Shown here: positions 17,525 to 26,261 of the stretch, in pieces
Layout: each line of letters begins with the position of its first letter
Numbering within the stretch: the first letter of the stretch is position 1
Translations under genes and position numbers: made by a program
Source of the DNA: Paenibacillus sp. FSL R10-2734
GTDB lineage: Bacteria; Bacillota; Bacilli; Paenibacillales; Paenibacillaceae
DNA: 64,000 nt
Assembly: GCF_037963865.1 (NCBI RefSeq)
Contig: NZ_CP150170.1
Span: 2,976,001-3,040,000, forward strand
Reading direction: 5' to 3'
The notes under the pieces: model-generated
What the model saw: the letters and a program-made list of their open reading frames with translations, nothing else
Databases searched by the model: none
What the model was told of the DNA's origin: nothing

Positions 17525-17978
17525 TACACTGGCACCTGTACTGGAAATTCGCAAATGCGGCTTGAATGATCTGGAGAGAGTAACAGCGCTTCTGCGGGAA
17601 TTCGGCTATCCAACAACGCTTAGCGTGATGAAAGAGAGACTCGAAAGCATGGAGAACAATCATCTCCAATGCACGCTTGTTGCAGAACTAAACAATGAAG
17701 TTGTGGGAATGGTCGGTCTTAGACAGGTAATCTCGTATTACAAACAGACAGATTGTATCACAGAGATTACTGCACTTATCGTATCAGAAGAACTTAGAGG
17801 AAACGGACTCGGCAAAAGACTTGTGGCCGCAGCAGAAGAATGGGCGCGTGAGCAAGGTTGCTGTCAGCTCTTCCTGAGAAGTGGCAACCGCGTAGAGCGA
17901 GCGCCGGCACATGCTTTTTATCGTCATATGGGTTTCGAAAAGACAGCAGGCTATCGCTTTAACAAAGCGTTGCTATAA
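17514..17978 (+). CDS. GNAT family N-acetyltransferase
   Basis: A 154-residue acetyltransferase. The acetyl-CoA loop is EELRGNGLGKRLVAAAEEWA, preceded by ITEITALIVSEE and followed by the FYRHMGF motif typical of the family. The second of two nearby ATG codons is used because GGAGG lies 9 bases before it and only 3 bases before the first. It overlaps purT by 11 bp, so the two are translationally coupled. The acceptor is unknown. Confidence 0.85.
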   Translation: MNSSTLAPVLEIRKCGLNDLERVTALLREFGYPTTLSVMKERLESMENNHLQCTLVAELNNEVVGMVGLRQVISYYKQTDCITEITALIVSEELRGNGLGKRLVAAAEEWAREQGCCQLFLRSGNRVERAPAHAFYRHMGFEKTAGYRFNKALL

Positions 17979-18000
17979 TACTTATAGGTTCCGATCATCC

Positions 18001-18032
18001 CCATCCCAGCTACGGCGGGATGGTTTTTTTTT
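18001..18032 (+). terminator. Rho-independent terminator of purT-GNAT
   Basis: Stem CCATCCC / GGGATGG around a 10-base loop, followed by nine T. Confidence 0.88.
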
Positions 18033-18648
18033 GTTGCAGGATAATGCTTTGAAGTGGATCGTTTTTTAATATGTCGCCTTGTGATGTGCTAGATTTGGCA
18101 GACTATAGTTAGAAATTAGGCTGATGTTATAGGGAATCTCTCCTTATAAATCTGCCTTTTATGGTCAAAAACCCTATAATCAATAGTTGGCAGTCCAAAC
18201 TCTCTATGTACGATCGCGCGAGAAGTTAATTTACACCATCCCTCTAACACTCAAACTTAACTGACATTACCCATTACTACCTCAATCCAATCAGGTAACT
18301 CGCCAGTTATTCACATCAATGAGACAACTCGGTTTGATTTTATCCATGGCACTAGCTAAAGCTGGCATCGAATTATAATTTAATGTATTTCATCATTACT
18401 CTATGTATTTCATTTCTCTATGTATTTCATTGCTCTATGTATTTCATTACTCTGTGTATTTCATTGCTCTATGTATTTCATTCCTCCATGTATTTCATAT
18501 CCCTCAAAATCGCACTTTGTAGTTTTACACTAACTCTTTTAGTTTTTAGTGAATTGATTTAAATAACTAACCATAGATGGAATAGTTTGAATCATATAGA
18601 ATGAATTTTATGACAGTTAAATAAATCGTTTCCAAAGAGGGATGAGAA
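18033..18648. other. Gene-free stretch before the sugar-sensing cluster
   Basis: About 616 bp of AT-rich DNA with a TTATAGGG / CCCTATAA inverted repeat (18127-18179, 8-bp arms, 37-bp loop) and a 17-bp tandem repeat array (18383-18505). No protein gene or RNA was recognised. The promoter of the regulator gene must lie in the last 100 bp but is not clear. Confidence 0.55.
18383..18505. repeat. Seven tandem copies of a 17-bp unit
   Basis: Units such as ATGTATTTCATTTCTCT and ATGTATTTCATTGCTCT repeat about seven times; the first is 20 bp and the last is degenerate. ATGTATTTCAT is nearly invariant and the last six bases vary. It is not coding on either strand. Confidence 0.88.
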
Positions 18649-20301
18649 ATGTACAAGTTAATTCTTGCTGAAGATGAAGAAGATGTTAGAGAAGGGGTTA
18701 TCGGGCAGATTGATTGGGAGCACTATGGCTTCGAAATTGTAGAACAGGCGGAGAACGGACGGGAGGCAGCGGATGCGATTGATCGTTTGCTCCCGGATGT
18801 GGTTGTGACCGATATACAAATGCCTTTTATGAACGGGCTGCAGCTGGCTGAATGGATTCGCGAGCGGCATCCTAATACCAAGATCATCATTTTGACGGGA
18901 TATGATGAATTTGAATATGCACAGAAGGCGATTAAACTGCAAATCGATGAGTATATTTTGAAACCGTTCTCTTCGAAGGAATTGATTGATGTTCTGCTTA
19001 AGGTCAGAGCTACCATAGAGGCTGAAATCGCAGAAAAAGAAAATGTTTTTGTGCTCAGCGAGCATTATCGAAAAAGTCTGCCCGTACTGCGTGAACAATT
19101 TTTATCTTCACTAGTTTCACGCAGATTACGAATGAATGAAATAAACGAGAAAAGCTCGGAGTACGGAATAGATCTACATGGGAAATGGTTCCAAGCCTCC
19201 GTGATCAGTGTGGATTATATTCGTCCAGAGCGGGAAACGTTTGGCATTTCCGCAGGTAAGCAAATTTCTTTACGAGATACGGGAGAGAGAAATCTACAGC
19301 TATTTGCTGTGCTGAATATTGCTGAAGAATTATGTACTAAGCATGGTTTTGGCAGGGTATTTATCCATCGTGATGAGGTAGTGCTGCTTTCCATTTGTGA
19401 TGCAGGTGAAAAAGTTGAAATAACAGGGAAGACCTTTGAGATTTTAGAAGAAATCCGCCAAAATGTGCAGCGGTTTCTGAAGCTAACGGTAACCGCTGGT
19501 TCTGGAACGGTATGTCACTCGCCTACTATGCTATTTAACTCCTTTGGAGATGCTATGCAAGCGTTAGATTATCGTCTCATTCTTGGCAATAACCGAGTCA
19601 TTTGGATCGAGGATGTGGAGTCACGTTCTAATACACTCTTGGCCTATGATGAGCTGACCCAGCAGTCCTTAATTCGAACGATTAAGATGGGAACGGTACA
19701 GGAGCTAAAAGAGGTCGTTGAGGAGTTATTTGGCGGATTGGATGCTGAGCAGGTATCCACTCAGGATTATCAGATTTTTTTGCTGGAGATTATTACATCC
19801 ATCCTGCGTGTAGCCAAAGAATCGGGGAGTGATGCTGCCAAGTTCATAGGGTCTGGCATTTCCTCATTAACTGAGATCAATAAATTCAACAGTATGAGCG
19901 AAGCCAAGCAATGGATTATTACGATCTGCAGCCGACTAATGGATTCCATTGCCTTAGAACGTCAATGCAGCTATAAACTACTCATTGATGAAGCCAAAGA
20001 ATATATTCGCAGCCACTATGAGGAATCGGATATTTCTATCGGAAAAGTGTGTCAACATTTACATATAAGTACGGGGTATTTTAGCAGTATTTTTAAGAAG
20101 GAAATGAAGATGACATTTGTTAGTTATCTCTTACAAATTCGATTAGAGGCAGCTAAGGAGCTTTTGCGGTCCACAGAACTGAAGGCTTTTGAGATCGCCG
20201 AGAAAATTGGCTTTGCTGATCCTAACTATTTCAGCTTTTGCTTCCGCAAAAAATATGGTCAGTCTCCTAAAGAGTATAAAAACAGCTCCAGAGGAGGGTA
20301 G
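18649..20301 (+). CDS. YesN-type response regulator with AraC DNA-binding domain
   Basis: A 550-residue transcription regulator. The receiver domain spans residues 1-120, with acidic pocket E8-D9-E10, phosphorylation site D55 (VVTDIQMP) and K105 (YILKPFSS). The central region (about 130-440) is a regulatory linker and the C-terminal AraC-type pair of helix-turn-helix motifs (about 450-545) ends in FADPNYFSFCFRKKYGQSPKEY. AGAGGGATGAG precedes the ATG. It is followed 2 bp later by a cognate YesM-type kinase and then a sugar-binding lipoprotein, and probably activates the mglBAC genes downstream (inference). Confidence 0.93.
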   Translation: MYKLILAEDEEDVREGVIGQIDWEHYGFEIVEQAENGREAADAIDRLLPDVVVTDIQMPFMNGLQLAEWIRERHPNTKIIILTGYDEFEYAQKAIKLQIDEYILKPFSSKELIDVLLKVRATIEAEIAEKENVFVLSEHYRKSLPVLREQFLSSLVSRRLRMNEINEKSSEYGIDLHGKWFQASVISVDYIRPERETFGISAGKQISLRDTGERNLQLFAVLNIAEELCTKHGFGRVFIHRDEVVLLSICDAGEKVEITGKTFEILEEIRQNVQRFLKLTVTAGSGTVCHSPTMLFNSFGDAMQALDYRLILGNNRVIWIEDVESRSNTLLAYDELTQQSLIRTIKMGTVQELKEVVEELFGGLDAEQVSTQDYQIFLLEIITSILRVAKESGSDAAKFIGSGISSLTEINKFNSMSEAKQWIITICSRLMDSIALERQCSYKLLIDEAKEYIRSHYEESDISIGKVCQHLHISTGYFSSIFKKEMKMTFVSYLLQIRLEAAKELLRSTELKAFEIAEKIGFADPNYFSFCFRKKYGQSPKEYKNSSRGG

Positions 20302-20303
20302 CC

Positions 20304-22133
20304 ATGCGGCAAGAAAAGTCCTATTCCTTCCGACTGCGGCCTCAGCATCCAAAAGGGGGGAAACGTCGCTTGTCCTCCAAGCTGCGGAGCATTCAAGTGA
20401 CGATTACGCTCACTTTTACATCCGTTGCCGTTCTAGTAGCTGTCGTAGTCAGCCTTATGCTGTATAACAAGTTTGCAAAAACAGCAGAAGAGAATGCCAA
20501 TATGAATATGCAGCAGATTATTGAGCAAGTGAACTACAATCTGGAGCTTTACGTAAAGGGCATGCGAAATATTTTTGAAACAGCTGAAGATCAAATTACG
20601 AATAGTCCCTCCGTGGACTCCTCTTTACTGATGGAACGAATGGCAATGCTAATGGGCAGCAGAGAGGATCTGGTTTCTGCAGCGGTTTTTACACCACAGG
20701 GGAAATACGTCGTGGGTACTGCAGGACAGAAGCTGCGCAGCAACACACAGTTAGAAACACAGAGTTGGTTTACTTCGGCCAAAAAAACATCTGAGATCTC
20801 CTATTCAGCGCCTCATATTCAGAACTTGTTTAAGGGTCAATACATATGGGTCGTGTCTATCAGTAAACTAATTCAATATAAGGAAAATGGAGAATTGAAA
20901 ACCGGTATCCTGCTGATGGATTTTAACTTTCGCACCATAGATGAGCTCAGCAAGCAGGTTAAGCTTGGGAAAAGAGGATACGCTTACATCCTCGATCAAT
21001 TAGGTAATATCGTGTACCATCCACAGCAGCAGCTAATTTACGCTGGCTTAAAGTATGAGAATGTGGAGCCGGTACTGGAATATGCTTATCGCAGCTATTT
21101 GGATGAGTCTACAGGTGAAAAACGTTTTATCACAGTGCGCACGCTAGAACAGACCGGATGGAAGATAGTAGGTGTTGCTTATTATGATGAGATCGTAACC
21201 ACCAAACGTGATCTTAACAACTTTTTGTCCTGGTTCTTAGCGGTAGTTATTTTATGTGTCATTATCGTATCTGTCTTCTTGTCTGCGCGTATTGCCCGCC
21301 CGATCCGTAAGCTGGAACGGACACTTCAGCAGGTAGGAGAAGGAGATCTCAATACCCGTATTGATGTCAGTGGCGCGTATGAGGTTGAGCAGTTGTCTAA
21401 GCGATTTAACCTCATGCTGCAGCGCATCCGTCAATTGATGGATCAAATTATTTATGAACAAGAGACCAAACGTAAGGGTGAACTTGAAGTGCTGCAATCC
21501 CAGATTAACCCGCACTTCCTGTACAATACCTTGAACTCTGTGATCCGACTCGCTGAACGTGGCAAGACCGAGGAGGTAATCACGATGATTCAGTCCTTAT
21601 CGAAGTTTTTCCGAATTAGCCTAAGCAAAGGTAATAATATGATTACCGTACAGGAAGAGCTCGATCATATTCGTCATTACCTCGTCATTCAGAGCTTTCG
21701 TTTCAAAAATAAGTTCCGCTATGAAATCGTTGCGCAGGATGAAGTACTTCAGTGTCAGACCATTAAACTTATTTTGCAGCCGATTGTAGAGAACGCTTTG
21801 TATCACGGGATAGAAATGATGCCTGATGAAGGCTTTATCTCTATCCGAGCGGAGCTGAAGGACGATCTTGTCATCATACGGATTATTGATAATGGACTAG
21901 GAATGTCCAATGAGACAATGAAGGTGATTTTGACAGGTGGCAGTAAGAGTATGAATGGTTCCGGGGTTGGCGTAAGAAATGTGAACGAGCGTATTGAGTT
22001 GTACTATGGCCGTGAATATGGTCTTTCTTTTGAAAGTGAAATTGAAGAAGGCACTACGGTTACCCTTATCTTCCCGGCACTTGCAAAAGTTGAAGACAAT
22101 GAAGGGCTTAAGGAGGATGAGACATCCGCATGA
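20304..22133 (+). CDS. YesM-type sensor histidine kinase
   Basis: A 609-residue membrane kinase. Membrane segments at about 30-53 and 306-328 flank an extracellular sensor of about 250 residues resembling a double-Cache fold. A HAMP domain (about 328-382) leads to the His_kinase segment SQINPHFLYNTLN with the phosphorylated H404, and an HATPase_c domain with N box QPIVENALYHG and G boxes DNGLGM and GVGVRNVNERI. Its start follows GGAGGG from the end of the regulator gene. Its TGA overlaps the ATG of the next gene (ATGA), so kinase and binding lipoprotein are translationally coupled. Confidence 0.93.
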   Translation: MRQEKSYSFRLRPQHPKGGKRRLSSKLRSIQVTITLTFTSVAVLVAVVVSLMLYNKFAKTAEENANMNMQQIIEQVNYNLELYVKGMRNIFETAEDQITNSPSVDSSLLMERMAMLMGSREDLVSAAVFTPQGKYVVGTAGQKLRSNTQLETQSWFTSAKKTSEISYSAPHIQNLFKGQYIWVVSISKLIQYKENGELKTGILLMDFNFRTIDELSKQVKLGKRGYAYILDQLGNIVYHPQQQLIYAGLKYENVEPVLEYAYRSYLDESTGEKRFITVRTLEQTGWKIVGVAYYDEIVTTKRDLNNFLSWFLAVVILCVIIVSVFLSARIARPIRKLERTLQQVGEGDLNTRIDVSGAYEVEQLSKRFNLMLQRIRQLMDQIIYEQETKRKGELEVLQSQINPHFLYNTLNSVIRLAERGKTEEVITMIQSLSKFFRISLSKGNNMITVQEELDHIRHYLVIQSFRFKNKFRYEIVAQDEVLQCQTIKLILQPIVENALYHGIEMMPDEGFISIRAELKDDLVIIRIIDNGLGMSNETMKVILTGGSKSMNGSGVGVRNVNERIELYYGREYGLSFESEIEEGTTVTLIFPALAKVEDNEGLKEDETSA

Positions 22134-23152
22134 AAAACGTTCGTTTTTGGCTAACCTTGTTAATATGTGCGGTGTTATGGACTACGGTTACCTCTTGTTT
22201 TAATTCAGCGCCCAATTACATCAATACAAATAAGACTCGTAATATTCATCTCATTGTGAAAATGAACAGGGGCGATTACTGGAATACAGTTAAATTGGGG
22301 GCAGAGGCTGCAGCGCAGGAGTTCAACGTTAAATTAACCTTTAAGGCTCCGGACTCTGAGAGTGACATCACAGAACAGGTGAAAATGGTACAGGAATCCA
22401 TTAAAGAAAAAGCAGACGTGATTATTTTAGCTGCAAGTAGTTATATGGGGCTTGCTCAGGTGGTAGATCAGGCCGCTTATTCCAAAATCCCTGTGATATC
22501 CGTTGATGCGGAAGTAGGTTCTGCAAGAGTAAGGACATATATTGGCTCGAACGGTTATGAGGCGGGGCAAAAATCTGCAGAAAGACTGATCAAGCTGTTG
22601 AAAGGATACGGCGAGGTGGGCATTATTAACTTCACCAGCTCCACTCAGAGTGAGAAGCAGGAGTCTTCCAACGGCATTGAGTATGGAGCAAGAGATGCGG
22701 AGGAGCGGGAAAAGGGATTTTTAAATTATACTGCTCGTTATCCGAATATACAGGTGGTTGAGATTTCTTACACGACGTCCAGCATTAAGGAAGCAGAAGA
22801 ACTTACCCAGCTAATGCTGCTGAAGCACCCGAAACTTCGAGGAATCGCGAGCTTGAATGAGACGGCTTCACAGGGGGCGGCAATGGCTATCCAAAGCCGG
22901 GGACTGAAAAATATTAAAATGGTTGCCTTTGACAGCTCCCCTTCCATGATGGAACTGCTGCAGGATGGTGCTGTTCAAGCAACGGTCATCCAAAATCCAT
23001 TTAACAACGGGTATTTGGCTGTAAAACATGCTGTTGAGGTGATCGAAGGTATCAATGTTCCAGAACGTGTCGATACAGGAACAAAAATAATTGATTTGGA
23101 CAATATGTTATGGCCTGAGAATCAAAAGCTGTTATTTCCGTTCGTTAGATAG
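22130..23152 (+). CDS. Sugar-binding lipoprotein coupled to the kinase (candidate co-receptor)
   Basis: A 340-residue type I periplasmic-binding-protein-fold lipoprotein (RbsB/LacI-like, Peripla_BP_4). The lipobox is TVTSC (C23). Segments such as VIILAASSYMGLAQVVDQA, IPVISVDAEV and AAMAIQSRGLKNIKMVAFDS are typical of ribose/galactose-type binding proteins. It overlaps the kinase gene by 4 bp and is separated from mglB by a terminator. This placement resembles XylFII of the XylFII-LytS-YesN xylose-sensing system of clostridia, where a binding lipoprotein presents sugar to the kinase. Such a sensory role here is inference; it could also feed the transporter. Confidence 0.85.
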   Translation: MKNVRFWLTLLICAVLWTTVTSCFNSAPNYINTNKTRNIHLIVKMNRGDYWNTVKLGAEAAAQEFNVKLTFKAPDSESDITEQVKMVQESIKEKADVIILAASSYMGLAQVVDQAAYSKIPVISVDAEVGSARVRTYIGSNGYEAGQKSAERLIKLLKGYGEVGIINFTSSTQSEKQESSNGIEYGARDAEEREKGFLNYTARYPNIQVVEISYTTSSIKEAEELTQLMLLKHPKLRGIASLNETASQGAAMAIQSRGLKNIKMVAFDSSPSMMELLQDGAVQATVIQNPFNNGYLAVKHAVEVIEGINVPERVDTGTKIIDLDNMLWPENQKLLFPFVR

Positions 23153-23179
23153 GAGCTATGTAAAGCTTATAAATTTCGT

Positions 23180-23223
23180 AAAACGGATACCATCCTTGAA
23201 ATGGGGCGGTGTTCGTTTTTTTT
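23180..23223 (+). terminator. Probable terminator after the sensing operon
   Basis: Imperfect stem AACGGATACCATCC / GGGGCGGTGTTCGTT followed by eight T. Several mismatches, but the T run is strong. Confidence 0.65.
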
Positions 23224-23224
23224 G

Positions 23225-23273
23225 GGAATATAAGAAAATATAAATTTTTAAATGAAAAATATCCTTATATTTC
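23225..23273. repeat. GAAATATAAG/CTTATATTTC element, copy C (upstream of mglB)
   Basis: GGAATATAAG (23225-23234) and CTTATATTTC (23264-23273) are separated by exactly 29 bp, the same spacing as copy B. The inside is AT-rich. It lies directly after the terminator. Confidence 0.6.
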
Positions 23274-23321
23274 TTCTTGGGTTCATTAGAATTTTTATAG
23301 TATTGAGTAGGATTTTATATT

Positions 23322-23335
23322 CGCAACCGTTTTCA
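23322..23335 (+). promoter_or_regulatory. Candidate CcpA site (cre) upstream of mglB
   Basis: CGCAACCGTTTTCA fits the cre consensus TGNAANCGNWNNCW with one mismatch (C for the first T). It lies 80 bp before mglB, a sensible position for catabolite repression of a sugar transporter. Confidence 0.5.
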
Positions 23336-23414
23336 GGTGAGGCATAATATGGATGTACCCGAGACGATCAGGGGCAAAACAAAAAAAGAAGTATAAATAG
23401 GAGGTCAATGAATA

Positions 23415-24512
23415 ATGAAAAAAATCACTTCCGTTCTATTAGCTAGTGCATTGCTGGGTGCTGCTCTGACAGGCTGTGGTGGCAACAACAATACTACAAA
23501 TAGTGCTGCAGACAATGGTAAAGCAACTAACGCTCCAAAGACTGAGAACTCGGGTGCTGCAACAGAAGCACCTAAAACAGAAACACCTAAAGTCGGGGTT
23601 GCCATTTACAAATTTGACGATACCTTTATGACAGGTGTTCGTAACGCTATCGATAGTGCTGCTAAAGGTATTGCTACAGTAGATATCGTAGACAGCCAAA
23701 ATTCACAACCCACACAAAATGACAAGGTTGACTTATTCATCACTAAAAAATATAACGGGATGCTGATTAACCCAGTTGACCGTACCGCTGCTGGTGTCAT
23801 TATCGAAAAAGCAAAAACAGCAAACATTCCAGTGGTATTCCTTAACCGCGAACCGCTTCCTGAAGATATGAAGAAATGGGATAAAGTTTATTACGTAGGT
23901 GCTAAAGCAGAAGAATCCGGCACAATGTCCGGCCAACTGATTGTTGATTACTGGAAAGCACACCCTGAAGCGGATAAGAACGGTGATGGTGTTCTCCAAT
24001 ACGTAATGCTGAAAGGCGAACCAGGACACCAAGATGCTGAGCTTCGTACTACTTACTCTATCCAAGCTATTGAAGATGCAGGAATCAAGGTAGAAAAACT
24101 GGCTGAAGATACAGCAATGTGGGATCGCGTAAAAGGACAAGAAAAAATGGCAGCCTTCCTTGGCTCCCACGGCGACAAAATCGAAGCTGTTCTTGCTAAC
24201 AACGATGATATGGCCCTTGGTGCAATTGAAGCTCTGAAAGCTTCTGGCTACTTCACGGGTGACAAATTCATGCCGGTAGTAGGTGTAGATGCAACTGCTC
24301 CTGCGGTTCAAGCGCTGGAAGATGGAACGATGCTCGGTACGGTTCTAAATGATGCGAATAACCAAGGTAAAGCTGCCATCACGGTTGCTGCTCTGCTCGC
24401 TAAAGGCGAAACGCCTTCGAAAGACAATGTTGGTTTTGATATTACTGACAATCAATATGTCTGGATTTCTTATAAGAAGATTACTAAAGACAACGTAGCT
24501 GACGCTAAGTAA
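23415..24512 (+). CDS. mglB: Galactose/methyl-galactoside ABC transporter binding lipoprotein
   Basis: A 365-residue lipoprotein with lipobox LTGC (C21) and a Thr/Asn/Ala spacer. The mature part matches E. coli MglB closely: VGVAIYKFDDTFMTGVRNAI, YVMLKGEPGHQDAE and GTVLNDANNQGKA. The MglB calcium-binding loop is kept: DKNGDGVLQ at residues 187-195, with E209 as the distal ligand. AGGAGG precedes the ATG by 9 bases. A strong intercistronic hairpin follows, probably keeping this message more abundant than that of the ATPase. Galactose or a methyl-galactoside is the likely ligand. Confidence 0.92.
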   Translation: MKKITSVLLASALLGAALTGCGGNNNTTNSAADNGKATNAPKTENSGAATEAPKTETPKVGVAIYKFDDTFMTGVRNAIDSAAKGIATVDIVDSQNSQPTQNDKVDLFITKKYNGMLINPVDRTAAGVIIEKAKTANIPVVFLNREPLPEDMKKWDKVYYVGAKAEESGTMSGQLIVDYWKAHPEADKNGDGVLQYVMLKGEPGHQDAELRTTYSIQAIEDAGIKVEKLAEDTAMWDRVKGQEKMAAFLGSHGDKIEAVLANNDDMALGAIEALKASGYFTGDKFMPVVGVDATAPAVQALEDGTMLGTVLNDANNQGKAAITVAALLAKGETPSKDNVGFDITDNQYVWISYKKITKDNVADAK

Positions 24513-24553
24513 TTACCCACGGATACTGATATATTCATGATCAAATGAAGGCA

Positions 24554-24578
24554 CGGGGAGCGGATATCCGCTCCTCGG
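24554..24578 (+). promoter_or_regulatory. Intercistronic hairpin between mglB and mglA
   Basis: A perfect 16-bp palindrome GAGCGGATATCCGCTC extended by flanking pairs; only a weak T-rich tract follows. Such hairpins after binding-protein genes usually stabilise the upstream message or end most transcripts there. Confidence 0.75.
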
Positions 24579-24656
24579 TATTTCTTTCAGGCAGGGAACA
24601 GGATGGAACCGCTGTGCCTCTCAAAAAAAGAAAAAAAGCGTAGGGGGCGTAACAAC

Positions 24657-26168
24657 ATGGAAAAAGCTGAGTTTTTGCTGGAAATGAACAACATCACTAA
24701 AGAATTCCCCGGCGTTAAAGCGCTGGATGATGTTAGTTTGAAGGTCAGACCGGGTTCAGTGCATGCACTTATGGGTGAAAATGGTGCCGGGAAGTCCACA
24801 CTCATGAAATGTCTTTTTGGTATTTATTCACCGGATGCCGGTGAGATTTTTTTGGATGGTGAGAAGGCTTCTATCAGCAGCTCAAATGATGCGTTAAAAA
24901 GCGGCATCTCAATGATTCACCAGGAGCTGCATCCTGTGCCGTTCCGAAGTGTGATGGAGAATATCTGGCTAGGACGTTTTCCAACGAAGGGAATCGGACC
25001 GATTCAATTTATCGACCATAAGAAAATGTACACTGACACGGAAAATTTGTTTAAAGATCTGGATATCGATCTGAATCCCGAAACTTTAGTGGGTAAGCTG
25101 TCCGTATCCAAAATCCAATCCATTGAAATTGCGAAGGCTGTCTCTTTTCACTCCCGAGTTATTGTAATGGATGAACCTACTTCTTCTCTAACCAGTGTGG
25201 AAGTGGAACATTTATTCCGGATCATACGGGACCTAAGAAGTAGAGGCGTAGCTATTATCTATATATCTCACAAAATGGAAGAGATTCTTGAAATCTCTGA
25301 TGAAGTTACTATTATGCGGGACGGTAAAAAAATAGGAACCTGGGCAGCGGCGGAATTAACTACTGATCTTATCATTTCCAAAATGGTGGGCCGCGATTTG
25401 ACCAACCGATTCCCTGAACGCTTCAACGTACCAGGTGAAGTATACATGAAGGTGGAAGGGTTAACTTCCCCAGAGGAAAGATCTTTTAAAGATGTTTCTT
25501 TTGATTTAAGACGTGGAGAGGTCCTTGGTATTGGTGGTCTGGTAGGTGCCCAGAGAACTGAGGTTATTGAAGCGTTGTTCGGTTTGCGAGCTTTGAAATC
25601 TGGAACGATCTCTATTAAAGGCAAGAAGGTTAATATCAATTCTCCGAAGGATGCAAAGAAGCACGGAATGGCATTACTTACTGAAGAGCGGCGTGTAACA
25701 GGTATTTTTCCAGTCTTGTCTGTTCATGAGAATGGTGCGATTGCTAATCTACATCGTTACCAGAAACCGTACCTCCTACTGGATGGCAAGAAGAAAAAAG
25801 TGGAAGTCGATAAAATGATTGAAAAATTACGTACCAAAACGCCAACAACCAAAACGCTAATCATGAATCTTTCTGGTGGTAATCAGCAAAAGGTGCTGCT
25901 CGCCAGATGGCTGCTTACTGAGCCGGAGATCCTGCTTCTGGACGAGCCGACTCGCGGGATCGACGTAGGAGCTAAATTTGAGATTTACTCTATTATTGCC
26001 GACTTGGCCCAGCAAGGGAAGAGCATCATTATGATCTCCTCTGAAATGCCAGAGCTGCTCGGAATGTCTGACCGCGTAATGGTCATGTCGGAAGGTAGAC
26101 TCACAGGTATACTAGAAGGCGAGCAAGCTACGGAAACCGAAGTTATGCGTCTCGCTGCACAGCATTAG
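24657..26168 (+). CDS. mglA: Sugar ABC transporter ATP-binding protein
   Basis: A 503-residue double-ATPase of the MglA/RbsA type that powers sugar import. The N-terminal domain has Walker A GENGAGKS (40-47) and Walker B VIVMDEPTSSLT. As is usual in the family, the C-terminal domain has a degenerate Walker A (GGLVGAQRTE) but an intact signature LSGGNQQKV and Walker B ILLLDEPTRGIDVG. The frame starts 18 codons further upstream, but the Lys/Arg-rich extension is unlikely; AGGGGG lies 9 bases before the ATG chosen. Confidence 0.93.
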   Translation: MEKAEFLLEMNNITKEFPGVKALDDVSLKVRPGSVHALMGENGAGKSTLMKCLFGIYSPDAGEIFLDGEKASISSSNDALKSGISMIHQELHPVPFRSVMENIWLGRFPTKGIGPIQFIDHKKMYTDTENLFKDLDIDLNPETLVGKLSVSKIQSIEIAKAVSFHSRVIVMDEPTSSLTSVEVEHLFRIIRDLRSRGVAIIYISHKMEEILEISDEVTIMRDGKKIGTWAAAELTTDLIISKMVGRDLTNRFPERFNVPGEVYMKVEGLTSPEERSFKDVSFDLRRGEVLGIGGLVGAQRTEVIEALFGLRALKSGTISIKGKKVNINSPKDAKKHGMALLTEERRVTGIFPVLSVHENGAIANLHRYQKPYLLLDGKKKKVEVDKMIEKLRTKTPTTKTLIMNLSGGNQQKVLLARWLLTEPEILLLDEPTRGIDVGAKFEIYSIIADLAQQGKSIIMISSEMPELLGMSDRVMVMSEGRLTGILEGEQATETEVMRLAAQH

Positions 26169-26212
26169 GATAGGACTACAATGATAGTTTTGCTAGGCGA
26201 AACTAGATTAGG

Positions 26213-26240
26213 TTTACGAAGAGAGTTACTCTTCGCGTAA
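26213..26240 (+). promoter_or_regulatory. Intercistronic hairpin between mglA and mglC
   Basis: TTACGAAGAG pairs with CTCTTCGCGTAA around a short loop. It sits about 20 bases before the ribosome binding site of mglC; there is no T run. Confidence 0.55.
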
Positions 26241-26261
26241 CTTTAAGGAGGAACACTACTA

